Shown: positions 18,814 to 29,893 of the stretch, piece by piece
Layout: the number at the start of each line of letters is the position of its first letter
How positions within the stretch are numbered: position 1 is the stretch's first letter
NCBI RefSeq assembly: GCF_026157065.1
Contig: NZ_JANLGQ010000002.1
Span: forward strand, 434,001-498,000
From: Enterococcus sp. HY326
GTDB taxonomy: Bacteria > Bacillota > Bacilli > Lactobacillales > Enterococcaceae
Length of the DNA: 64,000 bases
Direction of reading: 5' to 3'
Notes under the pieces: generated by a model
Databases searched by the model: none
Told to the model about the DNA's origin: nothing
What the model saw: the letters and a program-made list of their open reading frames with translations, nothing else
Translations under genes and position numbers: made by a program

Positions 18814-21800
18814 ATGAAAAAAGTTCTTGTTGCAAACCGTGGTGAAATTGCGATTCGTGTTTTTCGGGCCTGTACGGAATTACAAATTCAAACGGTGGGG
18901 ATTTACGCAGCAGAGGATGAATACTCGGTTCATCGTTTTAAAGCCGATGAAGCCTATTTGGTGGGCGTTGGCCACAAACCGATTGATGCCTACTTGGATA
19001 TTGAAGATATTATTCGCATAGCCAAAATGAGCGGAGCAGATGCCATCCATCCGGGATATGGATTGTTATCGGAAAATATTGACTTCGCCAGACGTTGTCA
19101 AGAAGAGGGCCTAACTTTTGTTGGCCCGACGCTGCATCAGCTGGATATTTTTGGTGATAAAATTAAAGCCAAAGAAGCGGCGATTGCAGCTGGAATTGCT
19201 TCAATCCCAGGAACTGATGGTCCGGTGGCTGATATTTCTGAAGTGCTGGATTTTGCCAACACCCACGGCTATCCAATTATGATTAAAGCTGCATTAGGCG
19301 GCGGCGGTCGTGGTATGCGGGTGGGCCTTGACGAAAAAGGGGCCAAAGAAGGCTACGAGCGGGCGAAAAGTGAAGCAAAGGCGGCTTTTGGTAGCGATGA
19401 AGTCTATGTTGAAAAATATATCGGCAATCCCAAACATATCGAAGTTCAAATTTTAGGGGACACACACGGGAATGTGCTGCACTTATTTGAACGGGATTGT
19501 TCTGTTCAACGTCGCCATCAAAAAGTTGTCGAGGTAGCTCCCTGTGTATCCTTAACGCCAACTCAAAGAACAGCGATTTGTGATGCTGCCGTTCAGTTAA
19601 TGAAACATGTCGGCTATGTCAATGCCGGCACCGTTGAATTTTTAGTTGAAGGTGATCACTTCTATTTTATTGAAGTCAATCCGCGGGTCCAAGTGGAACA
19701 TACCATTACCGAGATGATTACGGATATTGATATTGTCACCAGTCAACTGCAAATTGCTCAAGGCAAAGATTTGCATAAGGAAATTGGATTACCGAAACAA
19801 GACGAGATAAAAATTAAAGGGGCAGCGATTCAGTGCCGGATTACCACGGAAGACCCCTTAAATAATTTTATGCCGGATACTGGAAAAATTGATACCTATC
19901 GTTCACCAGGCGGCTTTGGTGTTCGTTTAGATGTCGGCAATGCTTATTCTGGTGCTGTTGTAACACCTTTCTTTGATTCTTTATTGGTGAAGGTTTGTAC
20001 CCACGGGCATTCTCTAGAAGACGCCATTCAAAAAATGCGTCGTTGCTTAGTTGAGTTTCGCATTCGTGGTGTCAAAACCAATATTCCTTTCCTGCAAAAA
20101 GTGATTATGCATCCAACTTTTAGAAGCGGCGATGCAAAGACCACTTTCATTGATAACTCTCCGGAATTATTCCAATTCCCTCGGTTGCGAGACCGAGGCA
20201 ACAAGACGATGAAGTATATTGGTGAAATTACCATCAATGGATTTCCGGGAATTGAAAAAACTACTAAAAAATATTTTGATCAACCGCGGATTCCAACTGA
20301 TTTGGTGTTAAAAGAAAATTATCAAACCGCCAAAAATATCTTAGATCAACAAGGTGCTGACGCAGTTGTCACTTGGGTCAAAGAGCAGCCAAACTTATTA
20401 TTGACGGACACAACCTTCAGAGATGCCCATCAAAGTTTATTGGCAACCCGGGTTAGAACGCAGGACTTTAAAGAAATCAGCAGCTTGACCGAACAAGCTT
20501 TACCAGAATTATTTTCAAGTGAAATGTGGGGTGGAGCAACCTTTGATGTCGCTTATCGCTTCTTAAATGAAAATCCCTGGGAGCGGCTGCGGATTATCCG
20601 TAAATTGATGCCAAATACATTGCTGCAAATGCTCTTTAGAGGTTCAAATGCTGTTGGTTATTCCAACTATCCAGATAATGTGTTAGTCGAATTTATCAAT
20701 GAAGCAGCGAAGCAAGGAATTGATGTTTTCCGTATTTTTGATAGCTTAAACTGGCTGCCGCAGATGGAAAAAAGTATTCAAGCTGTTCGTGACACCGGCA
20801 AAATTGCTGAGGCCGCCATTTGTTACACTGGCGATTTATTAGATCCTCAAAGAGCAAAATACAATGTTACCTACTATAAAGAGATGGCTAAAGATTTACA
20901 AGGCATGGGAGCTCATATAATTGCGATTAAGGATATGGCAGGCTTATTAAAACCACAAGCCGCTTATCGCTTAATTAGCGAACTGAAAGCGACCGTCGAT
21001 GTGCCTATCCATCTTCATACTCATGATACAAGTGGAAACGGCATTATGACTTATGCCGAAGCCGTTAATGCTGGAGTTGATATTGTTGATGTGGCTATGA
21101 GTTCTATGAGCGGTGCTACGAGTCAGCCGAGTATGAGTAGTCTTTATTACGCTTTAGCTTACGGCGAACGTGCACCAGAAATCAACATTCAAAATACCCA
21201 AAAATTAAATCATTATTGGGAAGATGTGCGCCAGTATTATGCGCCGTTTGAAAATGGTTTAAATGCTCCACAAACAGAAGTTTATCTCCATGAAATGCCC
21301 GGTGGACAATATTCCAATTTACAGCAACAGGCTAAAGCAGTTGGGCTTGGTGCTAAGTGGGATGAAATCAAGGAAATGTATCATACAGTAAATTTGATGT
21401 TTGGTGACATTGTCAAAGTGACGCCTTCTTCAAAGGTCGTCGGTGATATGGCATTATTTATGGTGCAAAATCAGTTGAGTGAAGCAGACATTTATGAAAA
21501 AGGGGAGGAGCTTAGCTTCCCAGATTCTGTGGTCACCTTTTTCCAAGGGGCTTTAGGTCAGCCAACTGGCGGATTTCCTGAAAAACTACAACGGATTATT
21601 TTGAAGGGCCGTCCAGCCTTCACGCAACGTCCTGGAGAATTAGCTGAACCTGTTTCCTTTGAGCAGGTGAAAAAGGAATTACAGGAAAAAATCGGCTTTG
21701 AACCGAAACAAGAAGAAATTTTAAGTTACTTGATGTATCCACAGGTCTTTTTGGATTATCAAACTTCTTATAGTAATTTTGGAGATGTAACACTTTTAGA

Positions 21801-22242
21801 TACGCCGACCTTCTTCCACGGCATGCGCTTAGGGGAATCTGTACCGGTCACTATCGAGCAAGGGAAGACCCTGATTATTCGTCTAGATGAAATCGGCGAA
21901 CCAGACATCGAAGGCAATCGGACACTCTTCTTTAATTTGAATGGTCAGCGTCGAGAAATTGTCATCAAAGACCGTTCAATCGTCAGCTCCGTTCAAACGA
22001 AACGCAAAGCGGAACCAACTAATAAAGAACAAATTGGTGCCACCATGTCAGGCTCGGTCTTAGAGGTTCTTGTTAAAAAAGGAGCCCTTGTTCAAAAGGG
22101 TGACACCTTGATGGTTACAGAAGCCATGAAGATGGAAACAGCTATCGAAGCCCGCTTCGACGGTGAAGTCAAGCATATTTATGTAGCAAATGGCGAAGCG
22201 ATTGCTTCCGGTGATTTATTGATTGAAATAACAGAAAAATAG
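18814..22242 (+). CDS. pyc: Pyruvate carboxylase
   Basis: Anaplerotic enzyme that converts pyruvate, bicarbonate and ATP to oxaloacetate using biotin. The 1142-residue single chain carries, in order, the biotin carboxylase domain (1-450: GEIAIRVFRA, the GGGGRGMR ATP loop, EVNPRVQVEH), the carboxyltransferase domain (about 530-800: LTDTTFRDAHQSLLATRVRT, LHTHDTSGN), the conserved carboxylase domain, and a C-terminal biotinyl domain with AMKM, the biotinyl lysine being K1106. Length is normal. It follows ftsW by 35 bp with its own GAAGGAGTGA ribosome binding site. Confidence 0.97.
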   Translation: MKKVLVANRGEIAIRVFRACTELQIQTVGIYAAEDEYSVHRFKADEAYLVGVGHKPIDAYLDIEDIIRIAKMSGADAIHPGYGLLSENIDFARRCQEEGLTFVGPTLHQLDIFGDKIKAKEAAIAAGIASIPGTDGPVADISEVLDFANTHGYPIMIKAALGGGGRGMRVGLDEKGAKEGYERAKSEAKAAFGSDEVYVEKYIGNPKHIEVQILGDTHGNVLHLFERDCSVQRRHQKVVEVAPCVSLTPTQRTAICDAAVQLMKHVGYVNAGTVEFLVEGDHFYFIEVNPRVQVEHTITEMITDIDIVTSQLQIAQGKDLHKEIGLPKQDEIKIKGAAIQCRITTEDPLNNFMPDTGKIDTYRSPGGFGVRLDVGNAYSGAVVTPFFDSLLVKVCTHGHSLEDAIQKMRRCLVEFRIRGVKTNIPFLQKVIMHPTFRSGDAKTTFIDNSPELFQFPRLRDRGNKTMKYIGEITINGFPGIEKTTKKYFDQPRIPTDLVLKENYQTAKNILDQQGADAVVTWVKEQPNLLLTDTTFRDAHQSLLATRVRTQDFKEISSLTEQALPELFSSEMWGGATFDVAYRFLNENPWERLRIIRKLMPNTLLQMLFRGSNAVGYSNYPDNVLVEFINEAAKQGIDVFRIFDSLNWLPQMEKSIQAVRDTGKIAEAAICYTGDLLDPQRAKYNVTYYKEMAKDLQGMGAHIIAIKDMAGLLKPQAAYRLISELKATVDVPIHLHTHDTSGNGIMTYAEAVNAGVDIVDVAMSSMSGATSQPSMSSLYYALAYGERAPEINIQNTQKLNHYWEDVRQYYAPFENGLNAPQTEVYLHEMPGGQYSNLQQQAKAVGLGAKWDEIKEMYHTVNLMFGDIVKVTPSSKVVGDMALFMVQNQLSEADIYEKGEELSFPDSVVTFFQGALGQPTGGFPEKLQRIILKGRPAFTQRPGELAEPVSFEQVKKELQEKIGFEPKQEEILSYLMYPQVFLDYQTSYSNFGDVTLLDTPTFFHGMRLGESVPVTIEQGKTLIIRLDEIGEPDIEGNRTLFFNLNGQRREIVIKDRSIVSSVQTKRKAEPTNKEQIGATMSGSVLEVLVKKGALVQKGDTLMVTEAMKMETAIEARFDGEVKHIYVANGEAIASGDLLIEITEK

Positions 22243-22263
22243 TAAAAGTAAAGGGGGAAAAAG

Positions 22264-23385
22264 ATGAAAAAGTTTTTAGGATTTTTAGCAATTTTTGCCG
22301 TAGTCTTGATTGCTTTTTATCTGGAACCCGTCTTTTTCCCACCTGACTTAGCTAGTCCAACAGACGAAGCAGTCGATACTTTACCCTATAATCAATCCCT
22401 TAGTTATGAAACGATTCCAACTGAGGGATTTGCTATTTATCTCAATCAAGGGATTAGCCGCTTAAATGAAGAATTTGGAGCGCCGATTGCCGCACAGGAT
22501 ACAGGCTTTGGATATAGCATTGCTACGTACGAAGATCCAGTTAGAAACATTTTCATTGAGGCCAACATTAAAAATGATACGGTGATGGCAATTAAAGTTG
22601 CTGGAGATTCTAGCGACCGAATTGCGCCTTTTCATTTTGGAATGGATTTAACTGATTTGACCTCAGTAACGACCTTATTTTCAAATTTTGATTTTGATTA
22701 TAATGAACAACCAGTGTCAGTCGAACTTTCTGAAGAAGATATGAATTATCGGCCGCTAGTAGCCTTTGATAATGATACCTTTGCCATTTTATTTTTTGGT
22801 CAGCAAAATGGCCAGCTGTACGGGATGGCCTATCTCAATCAAGAAATGCTTTTGCAAATTATGCCTTACCAGTGGAATAGCGAGCCGCTTACTGGCTATC
22901 AGACGGCTGAACTAGCTGATGAGCAATGGGCGGCTATTGATACAGCCAACAGTGCTCGGGGCATAAGTTTGGTAAATTATCTGCGAAATTTAGAAAAATT
23001 GAGCAGCTATCAAACGGACGGCTTACTCTATGAACAAACGAGCCAATTGGCGGCGCAACTAAAACTGCAGCCGGAAACCTTATTAGAGGATGCTGCACTG
23101 CGGGAATGGCAGGAATTGCAACCAGGCGTTCCTTACCTGCAGCAACAGCTATTAAATCAAAGTGATTTTTTAGAAACTAGCATCACTTCCGAACAATGGC
23201 TATTAGCAGCGAAGCCTGTTCCGGATGTAACCTTTAGCATCCTCAATTGGTACAGTGATCCTTATCTTCACAATCATTTTATCGGTGAAGATGAATCATT
23301 AGCGATTGCATTTAATCAAGAAGATATGGTAGTCTTATTACAGCAACAAATCGAGACGAAGGTTAGTGATAGCAGTGATTATTAA
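22264..23385 (+). CDS. CAP-associated-domain membrane protein (YlbC-like N-terminal part)
   Basis: A 373-residue protein with an N-terminal signal-anchor helix (about 3-22) and a Ser/Pro-rich linker. An outside region follows, containing GISRLNEEFGAPIAAQDTGFGYSI-like repeats typical of the CAP-associated N-terminal domain of Bacillus YlbC. The C-terminal half (about 215-330) aligns by position with the SCP/CAP domain, but its usual His/Glu signature is not evident. YlbC also neighbours ylbF in Bacillus, supporting the call. Function is unknown. The ribosome binding site is AAAGGGGGA. The 3' end overlaps ylbF. Confidence 0.75.
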   Translation: MKKFLGFLAIFAVVLIAFYLEPVFFPPDLASPTDEAVDTLPYNQSLSYETIPTEGFAIYLNQGISRLNEEFGAPIAAQDTGFGYSIATYEDPVRNIFIEANIKNDTVMAIKVAGDSSDRIAPFHFGMDLTDLTSVTTLFSNFDFDYNEQPVSVELSEEDMNYRPLVAFDNDTFAILFFGQQNGQLYGMAYLNQEMLLQIMPYQWNSEPLTGYQTAELADEQWAAIDTANSARGISLVNYLRNLEKLSSYQTDGLLYEQTSQLAAQLKLQPETLLEDAALREWQELQPGVPYLQQQLLNQSDFLETSITSEQWLLAAKPVPDVTFSILNWYSDPYLHNHFIGEDESLAIAFNQEDMVVLLQQQIETKVSDSSDY

Positions 23386-23803
23386 TGAAGAATTATTTGC
23401 TTTAGAAGATCAATGCGACAAACTTGTCGCTGAACTTTTAAAGAGCCCTCTATATGATAGTTATCTACAAAATAAAAGCCAGCTGGCCAATCAAGACACT
23501 CAAGCGTTATTGCTGGATTTTCAGCAGAAGAAAAATGCTTTTGATAAAATTGCCGATTATGGAATTTATGCGCCCGATTACCGGGAAAAAAATCGCGTGC
23601 TTAGAAAGAGCAAGCGGGCCCTTGATTTAAATCCGGAGGTCGCTGACTTTCGAGAAGCCGAAACCGCTTTTCAAGGTGCTTTAGATGAGATTTGTTTGGC
23701 GGTGGCCAGTCATATTTCAAAAAATATTAAAGTGGATGCCGGCAATCCCTTCTTTGAAGGCGGCAGTCACGCAGGTTGTGGAGGTAATTGTCATGCCAGT
23801 TGA
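23375..23803 (+). CDS. ylbF: YlbF family regulator (RNase Y complex)
   Basis: An alpha-helical 142-residue member of the YlbF/YmcA family, which in Bacillus forms the Y-complex that modulates RNase Y. It has INEELFALEDQCDKLVAELL at the start and a C-terminal Gly/Cys-His-rich tail (GGSHAGCGGNCHAS) corresponding to the Cys cluster that binds Fe-S in Bacillus YlbF. GTG 23375 is chosen over GTG 23366 because GAAGG at 23358-23362 is too close to the latter. It overlaps the upstream gene by 11 nt and ylbG by 11 nt. Confidence 0.88.
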   Translation: MIINEELFALEDQCDKLVAELLKSPLYDSYLQNKSQLANQDTQALLLDFQQKKNAFDKIADYGIYAPDYREKNRVLRKSKRALDLNPEVADFREAETAFQGALDEICLAVASHISKNIKVDAGNPFFEGGSHAGCGGNCHAS

Positions 23804-24170
23804 AAATGAAACGCATGAAACAATCGAAATAGTTGAACCAAAATTTGAAGTTCAAAAACGGCGAGGGTTAATTGTCTGGGTTTACAGCTTTAAACAGTTA
23901 AAAAATCTCAAACGTTTTGGCTTGGTACATTATTTATCGCGAAGAATGAAATATGTCTTGCTTTATGTCAACGAAGAGGAAGTAACAGACATCAAAGAAC
24001 GCATTGAAAAATTACATTTTGTCCGCAGTGTCGAGCCATCTTATCGGCCGGATGTAGAAATGAATTTTGCTGAAAAAATCGGTACCAGAGCCGCCTATCA
24101 AATGGATGATGATGAAGGCTTTGAAGTGGAAGAGTTAAGTACAGAAATACGCCTGGCAGAAGGCGTATAA
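23793..24170 (+). CDS. ylbG: YlbG family protein (UPF0298)
   Basis: A 125-residue protein; the conserved core RRGLIVWVYSFKQLKNLKRFG and HYLSRRMKYVLLYVN is quoted in part and identifies UPF0298. Function is unknown. The frame is open upstream inside ylbF, but ATG 23793, behind GGAGGTAATTGTC, is clearly the start. It is translationally coupled to ylbF by an 11-nt overlap and followed by a terminator. Confidence 0.9.
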   Translation: MPVENETHETIEIVEPKFEVQKRRGLIVWVYSFKQLKNLKRFGLVHYLSRRMKYVLLYVNEEEVTDIKERIEKLHFVRSVEPSYRPDVEMNFAEKIGTRAAYQMDDDEGFEVEELSTEIRLAEGV

Positions 24171-24175
24171 AACGG

Positions 24176-24218
24176 GGATGAAAGGACTTGAGTATCTCAG
24201 GTGTTTTTCATCCTTTTT
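24176..24218 (+). terminator. Terminator after ylbG
   Basis: GGATGAAA and TTTCATCC enclose an inner CTTGAG/CTCAGG stem and are followed by TTTTT. Confidence 0.8.
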
Positions 24219-24256
24219 CATGTTAAGATATTGAAGTAAGTTTGCAGGAGGTTAAG

Positions 24257-26344
<2,088 letters not shown>

Positions 26345-26345
<1 letters not shown>

Positions 26346-26402
26346 ACAAAACTGCTCATCAATGCTTGCCTAGCAAGAGGTTGATGAGCAGTTTTGTTAT
26401 TT
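26345..26402. terminator. Strong bidirectional terminator
   Basis: An 18-bp perfect stem AACAAAACTGCTCATCAA / TTGATGAGCAGTTTTGTT (26345-26362 and 26381-26398), with an 18-nt loop. It separates the coaD block from the convergent sigma-factor operon. Confidence 0.9.
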
Positions 26403-26446
26403 TTTGTATTCTATTAACTAGTTTACATAATATAAATATTCATCAC

Positions 26447-27223
26447 TTAAGGATGTAAATTTCTAAAAAATTCGGCATAAGGACCGGAATCACCAAGGGC
26501 CCCCTGTAATAAAAGAATGATCAAGAGAACCAACAAACAAAAGGGGCCAATCGTAAAGACTGTGAATATTATTTTGTAGGCCAAACTGGTATTGCTAAAA
26601 ATATAGTCAAAAAGGGTTTCCCGCTGAACTTTTTTCGAGACAGGAACTAAATTTAACAAAGGAATTTTTTGCAGATTGTCTTGAAACACTTGAGCATCTT
26701 CTTCGCTTAATATCTCTTGGAAAATTTGCTGGCCAGCTTGAAAGTCCAAAATATAATACGTCATTTTTTGCCGTTTGGGTTTCTTCTGCCAATCAAAGTA
26801 ACGTAGCTCATAGGGTGCTAATTTTATTTGTTTGATGTCCGCATAGGGATGGCTAAAATAACTATCTTCTTCTAAAAAATCAATAATCGTTAAAAAAATC
26901 AGCCGCTGATTTGTGAAAATTAACAAGCGATTGCCACGGGTATCATGGAATATGGCGACATATTCTTTGCTGATGTCTTTTCTGGCATAAGCAAGACCAG
27001 CCCAACCGCTGCTGGCAACCACAGAGTTTCTATCATTTCCTAATGGCAGGTAGGCTTGAATCGTTTCTTCTGGTGCTAAAAGCTCCTCTATGCGACTTAG
27101 GACTTTTTGTAAAAAGATATACTGTTTTGTTCGTTTTTTTAATCCATCCAGGGAGCTACTGCTTGTTTCATTTAGTTTGTTTGCACCTACATCCTGCATC
27201 AATTTACGATAGGTTAGCTTCAT
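26447..27223 (-). CDS. PH-like membrane protein, candidate anti-sigma factor
   Basis: A 258-residue protein I cannot assign to a named family with certainty. The N-terminal half is cytosolic, with a helical start and then a beta-rich region (RGNRLLIFTNQRLIFLTIIDFLEED in part; PYADIKQIKLAPYELRYFDW) that resembles bacterial PH-like domains. One hydrophobic segment (about 215-243, IIFTVFTIGPFCLLVLLIILLL) and a short outside tail follow. It overlaps the ECF sigma gene by 20 nt and has AAAGGAGGTCC inside that gene, so the two are coupled. That arrangement is typical of an anti-sigma factor. The function is inferred only from this context. Confidence 0.6.
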   Translation of the reverse strand: MKLTYRKLMQDVGANKLNETSSSSLDGLKKRTKQYIFLQKVLSRIEELLAPEETIQAYLPLGNDRNSVVASSGWAGLAYARKDISKEYVAIFHDTRGNRLLIFTNQRLIFLTIIDFLEEDSYFSHPYADIKQIKLAPYELRYFDWQKKPKRQKMTYYILDFQAGQQIFQEILSEEDAQVFQDNLQKIPLLNLVPVSKKVQRETLFDYIFSNTSLAYKIIFTVFTIGPFCLLVLLIILLLQGALGDSGPYAEFFRNLHP

Positions 27224-27749
27224 TTTGTAGGACCTCCTTTAATCGTTTGCGTCCTCGAGAAAGGCGATTGTAAATAGTCTCGATACTCAAATCTAGGCTT
27301 GCTGCAATGTCAGTCGGCGCCTCTTGATAGTAGTAGCGCTGTAAAAAAATCAATTGGTCTTCAGTATTCAAGCAAGCAATTAAATCGAGAAAATTTTCCT
27401 TTAGAAAAGGCGCTCCTTCATCGTAAAGTAAAGCTGAGTCTTCAATAGACAAAACTGGCTCAACTTTTCTTAGGCGCACCAACTTTCTTTTAATGTCCAA
27501 TGCAACATGTTTACTTATCTGAACTAACCAGGTTGAAAACTGTGATTTTTCTGGATTGTAAGCAGCAATATTTTGCCAAATCTTGAAAAAGGTCTCATTT
27601 TCAGCTTCCTTTTGATAGAAAAATTCTTCTGGCTGATTCAAAATATTATGGATACTCCAAAGAATGAGCCGGCCATAGCGATCAATTAATTGGTCGAGGG
27701 CTGCGTAATCCTCTTGCAATAAACCATTGATAATTTCTTCATCAGACAT
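27204..27749 (-). CDS. ECF-type RNA polymerase sigma factor
   Basis: A 181-residue sigma-70 family protein with region 2 (about 10-85: LDQLIDRYGRLILWSI, then the TFFKIWQNI and FSTWLVQISKHVALD segments) and region 4 (about 120-175: LPTDIAASLDLSIETIYNRLSRGRKRL in part, a helix-turn-helix). Regions 1 and 3 are missing, as in ECF factors. It heads a two-gene unit with the PH-like membrane protein. Upstream on the same strand, TTGACA and TATAAT lie 20 bp apart (27814-27783), an unusually long spacing for a housekeeping promoter. Its regulon is unknown. Confidence 0.9.
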   Translation of the reverse strand: MSDEEIINGLLQEDYAALDQLIDRYGRLILWSIHNILNQPEEFFYQKEAENETFFKIWQNIAAYNPEKSQFSTWLVQISKHVALDIKRKLVRLRKVEPVLSIEDSALLYDEGAPFLKENFLDLIACLNTEDQLIFLQRYYYQEAPTDIAASLDLSIETIYNRLSRGRKRLKEVLQNEANLS

Positions 27750-27910
27750 TCAGCTCACCCCCTTTTTTTACTTATTCACTTCATTATACGTTGCAGTTAT
27801 TCAAATTCTGTCAAGAATTTAAAATTTTGCGTATTTATTGTTAAAGAGCAAGGCACAAAAAAAGGAATCTTTAGCATGACTAAAATTTTGAAAAGAAAGC
27901 AGAGGAAAAC

Positions 27911-28522
27911 ATGTCATCAATTTGGGAGAAAATCAAAGAGTTCAGACTATATGTTTTTTTGTTTTTAGGTTTAGCAGTGATTGGCGGATTTTTGATTTTT
28001 CGCAATCAGCAAAAAGAGCTTAACTACGAGACTGATTTTTCTCAGCTGATTGAAAAAGAGAGTAGTACCATAGAATCCTCTAGCAGCCCTATCTATATTG
28101 ATGTCAAAGGGGCTGTCCATATTCCGGGACTTTATCAGATTGCTCCAGAAAGTCGGCTGATTGAAGCGATTGAGTTAGCGGGAGGCTTTACGGCAGAGGC
28201 CGACCAAAGCCAACTGAACTTTGCTCTCAAACTAGCCGATCAGCAGGTAATCTATGTTCCAAAGGTTGGAGAAGAACCTCTGAACACCTTTCAATCACCA
28301 GATAATAGTGGTGGTCCATCTGGTGAAGCTGACAAGGTAAACATCAATACCGCAGATTTAGCTGAATTACAAACTCTTTCAGGTATTGGCGAGAAAAAAG
28401 CGCAAGATATTATCAATTATCGGCAAGCTAACGGTAGCTTTGCCAACATTGAAGACTTGACGAAGGTTTCTGGTATCGGTGAAAAAACCTTGGAAAAGCT
28501 CAAAGACTTTATTACTGTCTGA
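27911..28522 (+). CDS. comEA: DNA-binding competence protein ComEA
   Basis: A membrane-anchored receptor for incoming DNA in the type IV pilus/competence pathway. The 203-residue protein has an N-terminal helix (about 12-30), an acidic linker, an SLBB domain (about 58-115: VKGAVHIPGLYQI) and a C-terminal double helix-hairpin-helix DNA-binding domain (INTADLAELQTLSGIGEKKA, then VSGIGEKTLEKL). Length is normal. It is separated from comEB and comEC by a regulator and a repeat element, so the usual comE operon is broken. Confidence 0.93.
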   Translation: MSSIWEKIKEFRLYVFLFLGLAVIGGFLIFRNQQKELNYETDFSQLIEKESSTIESSSSPIYIDVKGAVHIPGLYQIAPESRLIEAIELAGGFTAEADQSQLNFALKLADQQVIYVPKVGEEPLNTFQSPDNSGGPSGEADKVNINTADLAELQTLSGIGEKKAQDIINYRQANGSFANIEDLTKVSGIGEKTLEKLKDFITV

Positions 28523-28666
28523 TATAGCTGCTTCTACTTTTCTGATGAAGAGCACTACATCGGTATTCTACTCAGCGTAGAGAACCAAAACGCTATATTT
28601 TCTTTCTATTTTCTTAAAAAATGCTATGCTTAAAATAAAAAATGATGGTGTTTGAGGCGGAAAAAT

Positions 28667-29554
28667 ATGGAAAATTTCTTAGGTGAAAAATTGCGTAACT
28701 ATCGGCTGGAGCAGCAACTGACCCAAAAGCAATTAGCCGATAGATTATTTGTATCGGATAAAACTATTTCCAAGTGGGAAAGTGGAGTAGGCAAGCCAGA
28801 TATCGATACGCTGAAAAACGTGGCTGACTTACTAAATTTGTCAGTCGATGATTTATTAGAAGAGCGGGAACCGAATTTTTATTACGAATACCGCAGCTCC
28901 ATTTTACTTTGGGGATTGCCTCTATTACATTTGGTGATTCCCAACCTAGGGGAATTGTTGCGATATCGTCTGCTGTTTGTCAATCGCCAGTTGGACTTTA
29001 AGAAGCGCAGTCAGTATCTTCCTACTGCAAAAGGCATTTTTAGTGCTGGGCTAATTTCCAAAGGGATTTTTTCAGTTGGCCTTTTAAGCTGCGGTATTTT
29101 TTCCATCGGAATTGCCTCAATTGGAATTGTCGCAGGTGGAGTTGCGGCTGTTGGAGTCCTTGCATTCAGCAATTTTGCAGCTGGTATAGTTTCTTTTGGT
29201 AACTTTGCTTTGGCACTTCTAGCTTTCGGCAATTTAGCTATTGGGTATTTTAGTCTAGGTAATTTCGCGTTGGGCTTTTTTGCTTTAGGAAATCAGAGCG
29301 TTGGTCCTTGGTCCTACGAATTAGGCCCTGATTTTGGCTTACCTGAGATCCGTCAAGCTTTACAAAGTCTTCAGACTGAAGCTATCCCAGCCTTTGCAAA
29401 AACATTTCTAATCGAACCTTTAGAGAACTTTTTTCAAAGCTCCTGGGCATTGCAAGTGTTGGTGATTGGATTCGTAGCAGTTGTCCTTTTGGTTTTCATT
29501 GTGATAGTGGGAGCTTTGATTACGAGACTTCTAAAAGCTCGCCATTTAATTTGA
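28667..29554 (+). CDS. XRE-family HTH regulator fused to hydrophobic pentapeptide repeats
   Basis: A 295-residue protein with an N-terminal XRE helix-turn-helix (residues 1-64: LTQKQLADRLFVSDKTISKWE). A middle region follows, and then about 18 consecutive five-residue units (about 123-212) of the pattern G-x-[FLIV]-[SA]-x, such as GIFSA, GLISK, GNFAL, GNLAI and GYFSL. A C-terminal membrane helix (about 260-290) closes the chain. The repeat fits a pentapeptide-repeat beta-helix rich in Gly and hydrophobic residues, or a membrane-associated variant. The frame is open to a TTG at 28652, but ATG 28667 after GAGGCGG is preferred. It interrupts the comE locus. The target is unknown. Confidence 0.85.
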   Translation: MENFLGEKLRNYRLEQQLTQKQLADRLFVSDKTISKWESGVGKPDIDTLKNVADLLNLSVDDLLEEREPNFYYEYRSSILLWGLPLLHLVIPNLGELLRYRLLFVNRQLDFKKRSQYLPTAKGIFSAGLISKGIFSVGLLSCGIFSIGIASIGIVAGGVAAVGVLAFSNFAAGIVSFGNFALALLAFGNLAIGYFSLGNFALGFFALGNQSVGPWSYELGPDFGLPEIRQALQSLQTEAIPAFAKTFLIEPLENFFQSSWALQVLVIGFVAVVLLVFIVIVGALITRLLKARHLI

Positions 29555-29568
29555 AAAATAAAGCTACC

Positions 29569-29729
29569 AGAGGCTGTGACATTAGTTAGAACAGAGCCGA
29601 ACTTTATGAACTACAGCTAGTGAAACCACTAGCTAGTGTCAATTTGCGATTCGGACACATTGGACCTCAGGAGCAAATAAAATATAGTTCGGGATTTCAT
29701 CTGTTAAAGAAACTAATATCACAGGCTCT
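29569..29729 (-). repeat. Dispersed inverted-end repeat, copy 1
   Basis: About 161 bp with inverted ends (AGAGGCTGTGAC ... ATCACAGGCTCT). Reverse-complemented, it aligns with the copies at 39385-39546 and 56749-56953. Shared blocks are a CTGTGxxATTAGTTA end, AACAGA, AATTTGCGA, TGGACC, AATATA(A/G)TTCGGGA and CATCTGTTAA. A T7 run after the 3' end suggests it also terminates the HTH gene. This fills most of the 375-bp gap before comEB. Confidence 0.85.
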
Positions 29730-29864
29730 TTTTTTGAAATTTTAGCAAAATTGCGTATTTATAAATAGCCAGCCAACTTCAGTAGCTCTTAAAAGCCTGT
29801 TCCTTGAAAACTAAACAACGGAGAAACTTCCTAAGATGAATTTGTAAAAGGGATGTTCAAACAA

Positions 29865-29893
29865 TTGAAAATTTGATAGGATAATGGTAATAA
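29865..29893 (+). promoter_or_regulatory. Candidate promoter of comEB-comEC
   Basis: TTGAAA (29865-29870), 17-bp spacer, TAATAA (29888-29893), 37 bp before comEB. It would give comEB its own promoter now that comEA is separated from it. Confidence 0.5.

Noticed and set aside
29800-29835. rRNA spacer-like sequence CCTGTTCCTTGAAAACTAAA upstream of comEB
   Set aside because: It resembles motifs near rRNA operon spacers and boxA, but no rRNA or tRNA gene is adjacent and the match is short.
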